A DNA stretch of 64,000 bases from NCBI RefSeq assembly GCF_900110535.1, contig NZ_FOJA01000001.1, positions 1,302,001-1,366,000 on the forward strand. The letters run 5' to 3'. The stretch is from Halobacterium jilantaiense. Lineage in GTDB: Archaea > Halobacteriota > Halobacteria > Halobacteriales > Halobacteriaceae. The number at the start of each line of letters is the position of its first letter. Position 1 is the stretch's first letter. Below, in pieces: positions 62,773 to 64,000 of the stretch. The notes below the pieces were generated by a model. It was given only the letters and a program-made list of their open reading frames with translations, was not told where the DNA came from and did no database searches. The translations under genes and the position numbers were made by a program.

Positions 62773-63531
62773 TTATTCGACCTGCTCGTCGCCGTCCCAC
62801 TCCGCGGAGTTGTCCGCGGGGTCGTAGCCGAGCGCTTCTTTCGCGCGCTCCAGACTGTAGTACTTGCGGTCGTTGTCAGAGATACCGTAGACGATTTCGT
62901 AGCCGTAGTCCGCAGAGAGACAGCGGTCGAAGAGGTGCGCGCAGTCCCGGTAGGACAGCCACATCGCCTGCCCGCGCTCGTAGTCGATGGGTGGGTGACC
63001 CTCGGTGAGATTGCCGATGCGGACGGCGGCGAAGGAGAGGTCGTGTTCGTCGTGGTAGTACCGGCCGAGGGTCTCGCCGGCGGCCTTCGAGACGCCGTAG
63101 AGGTTGCCGGGGCGCGGGAGTTCCGTGCCGTCCAATTGGAAGTCGTCGTCGCTGCGGTAGAGGTCGGGTTTGCGCTCGGTCTCGTAGTGGCCGACGGCGT
63201 GGTTCGAGGACGCGAACACGAACCGGTCGACGCCCGCGTCGACGGCGGCGTCGAGAATCGTCTGCGTGCCGTCGATGTTGTTCCGGAGGACGCTGTCCCA
63301 GGGCGCTTCCGGCCGGGGGTCGCCGGCGAGGTGAATCACCGCGCCGCAGCCGTCCACGGCCGCCCGGATGGCGTCCTCGTCGGTGACGTCCGCGACGACG
63401 AACTCGTGGTCGGACTCGCCCGTCGGGGGCTCGCGGTCGAGGAGCCGCCAGTCGTAGTCCTCACCGATGCCGCCGAGGATGGCCTGACCGACGCGTCCGG
63501 AAGCGCCCGTGAGGAGGACCGGGTCGTCCAT
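62773..63531 (-). CDS. azf: NAD-dependent glucose-6-phosphate dehydrogenase, archaeal type (Azf)
   Basis: Extended short-chain dehydrogenase of 252 residues. The NAD motif is LLTGASGRVGQAI near residue 6, the Asp for NAD selection is in LLDREPP, and the catalytic Tyr/Lys are in LYGVSKAAGETLGRYYHDEHD. VIHLAGDPRPEAPWDSVLRNNIDGTQ (read in parts) and WLSYRDCAHLF match, from memory, Haloferax volcanii Azf, which oxidises glucose-6-phosphate at the start of an oxidative pentose phosphate pathway. The C-terminal end shows a partial duplicate 836 bases downstream. Confidence 0.85.
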   Translation of the reverse strand: MDDPVLLTGASGRVGQAILGGIGEDYDWRLLDREPPTGESDHEFVVADVTDEDAIRAAVDGCGAVIHLAGDPRPEAPWDSVLRNNIDGTQTILDAAVDAGVDRFVFASSNHAVGHYETERKPDLYRSDDDFQLDGTELPRPGNLYGVSKAAGETLGRYYHDEHDLSFAAVRIGNLTEGHPPIDYERGQAMWLSYRDCAHLFDRCLSADYGYEIVYGISDNDRKYYSLERAKEALGYDPADNSAEWDGDEQVE

Positions 63532-63713
63532 TCGATTGGGTCTCCGCCCGACTGGGCTATCAATGGTGCGGTTCGTCGCGTGTAGTCAGCGAGCCAGCCA
63601 ACGGGGGTGGACGCGACGAGTGACGGAGCGGTCGTCTCGCCGGCGGCGGCCGTCTGTGGTCGTCGGCCGTGGGACGGCGACAGTGCTTAGTCCGGGCCGG
63701 CCCCAGCCGACGT

Positions 63714-64000
63714 ATGGCGAGTGACGCCCAGCAGGCGTGTTTCGAGGCGGGCATCAAGTTCGGGGCGCTCTACCACCAGTTCGCGGGGACGCCCGTGAGC
63801 CCGGCGAGCGCGCCGAGTCTGGAGACGGCCATCGAGGAGTCCATCGAGAACCAGCCGTTCTGCGAAGGGGTGGCCGTCGACATCCTCACCGACCGGCTGG
63901 ACGTCGAGCACGGCTACACGGAGCTGACGGGCGAGTACATGGAGGTCGAGATGCGCATCGACTACGAGGGCACCGAGGTGGTCGCGGAGATGGCGATGCA
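63714..64000 (+). CDS. Dihydroneopterin aldolase, archaeal MptD-like (3' end outside window)
   Basis: The first 95 codons of a small protein that runs off the right edge. The start AQQACFEAGIKFGALYHQFAGTPVSPASAPSLETAIEE (read in parts) resembles archaeal MptD-type 7,8-dihydroneopterin aldolase, which acts in tetrahydrofolate or tetrahydromethanopterin synthesis. ESIENQPFCEGVAVDI and ELTGEYMEVEMRIDYEG follow. A TATA-like GTGCTTAGTCC lies about 27 bases before the ATG. The missing end prevents a length check. Confidence 0.75.
   Translation, partial: MASDAQQACFEAGIKFGALYHQFAGTPVSPASAPSLETAIEESIENQPFCEGVAVDILTDRLDVEHGYTELTGEYMEVEMRIDYEGTEVVAEMAM

Overview
The window comes from a halophilic archaeon, most likely of the genus Halobacterium. 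The evidence is high GC with strong G/C bias at third codon positions, very acidic proteins, Tat-type lipoprotein signals (RR followed by AGC), and TATA boxes about 27 bases before start codons with no Shine-Dalgarno (leaderless genes). It also carries typical euryarchaeal genes: 20S proteasome alpha, a tandem-fold histone, RPA, a class I CCA enzyme, NucS and an intron-containing tRNA-Met. From memory, the order (htpX, RPA, histone, actin-like gene, kdgK, mutL, second mutS, proteasome alpha, NucS, mutS) resembles one region of the Halobacterium salinarum chromosome. No database was searched.

Layout. 1-2.4 kb: end of an ETF-quinone oxidoreductase, a coupled small gene, an HTH-acetyltransferase. 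2.4-7 kb: membrane proteins, an archaeal MutS5-like ATPase, a sugar kinase. 7-14.6 kb: mutS, a Tat lipoprotein, nucS, a DsbA/FrnE gene between four copies of a repeat containing a TATA box, an RNA-polymerase epsilon candidate, a thioredoxin, psmA. 14.7-19.7 kb: complete branched-chain amino-acid-type ABC operon. 19.7-31.9 kb: AIR-synthase-like protein, metalloprotease-like lipoprotein, second mutS, sulfite-oxidase-like enzyme, small regulators, acyl-CoA ligase, mutL, KDG kinase. 31.9-36.5 kb: gamma-glutamyltransferase, DUF1028, MFS transporter, HTH regulator. 36.6-42.6 kb: complete peptide ABC operon. 42.7-48.8 kb: flavin disulfide reductase, actin-like protein, hydrolase, SCO1-TlpA-CcdA operon. 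48.8-52.5 kb: heavy-metal P1B ATPase facing nikR, with two identical inverted-repeat operators between them, then a small HTH gene and a membrane gene broken by an in-frame stop. 52.5-60.1 kb: three tRNA genes, two with duplicated 3' ends, a hairpin array, corC-like gene, cca, and a histone deacetylase-histone-RPA group. 60.1-64 kb: DUF309, htpX, an AN1 zinc-finger gene of lower GC inserted at the 3' end of azf, and the start of a dihydroneopterin aldolase-family gene.

Themes. DNA mismatch correction is unusually concentrated: two MutS, a MutS5-like protein, a MutL carrying the endonuclease motif, and the MutS-independent mismatch nuclease NucS lie within about 27 kb. Metal handling (NikR/P1B ATPase) and copper/thiol chemistry (SCO1, TlpA, CcdA) are adjacent. 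The strongest regulatory discovery is the pair of exact TAACAAC-N13-GTTGTTA operators. The most unusual structures are the promoter-like repeat family around frnE, the duplicated azf 3' end flanking the AN1 gene, and the tRNA-end duplications mixed with hairpins. No CRISPR array, rRNA operon or intact transposase is present.
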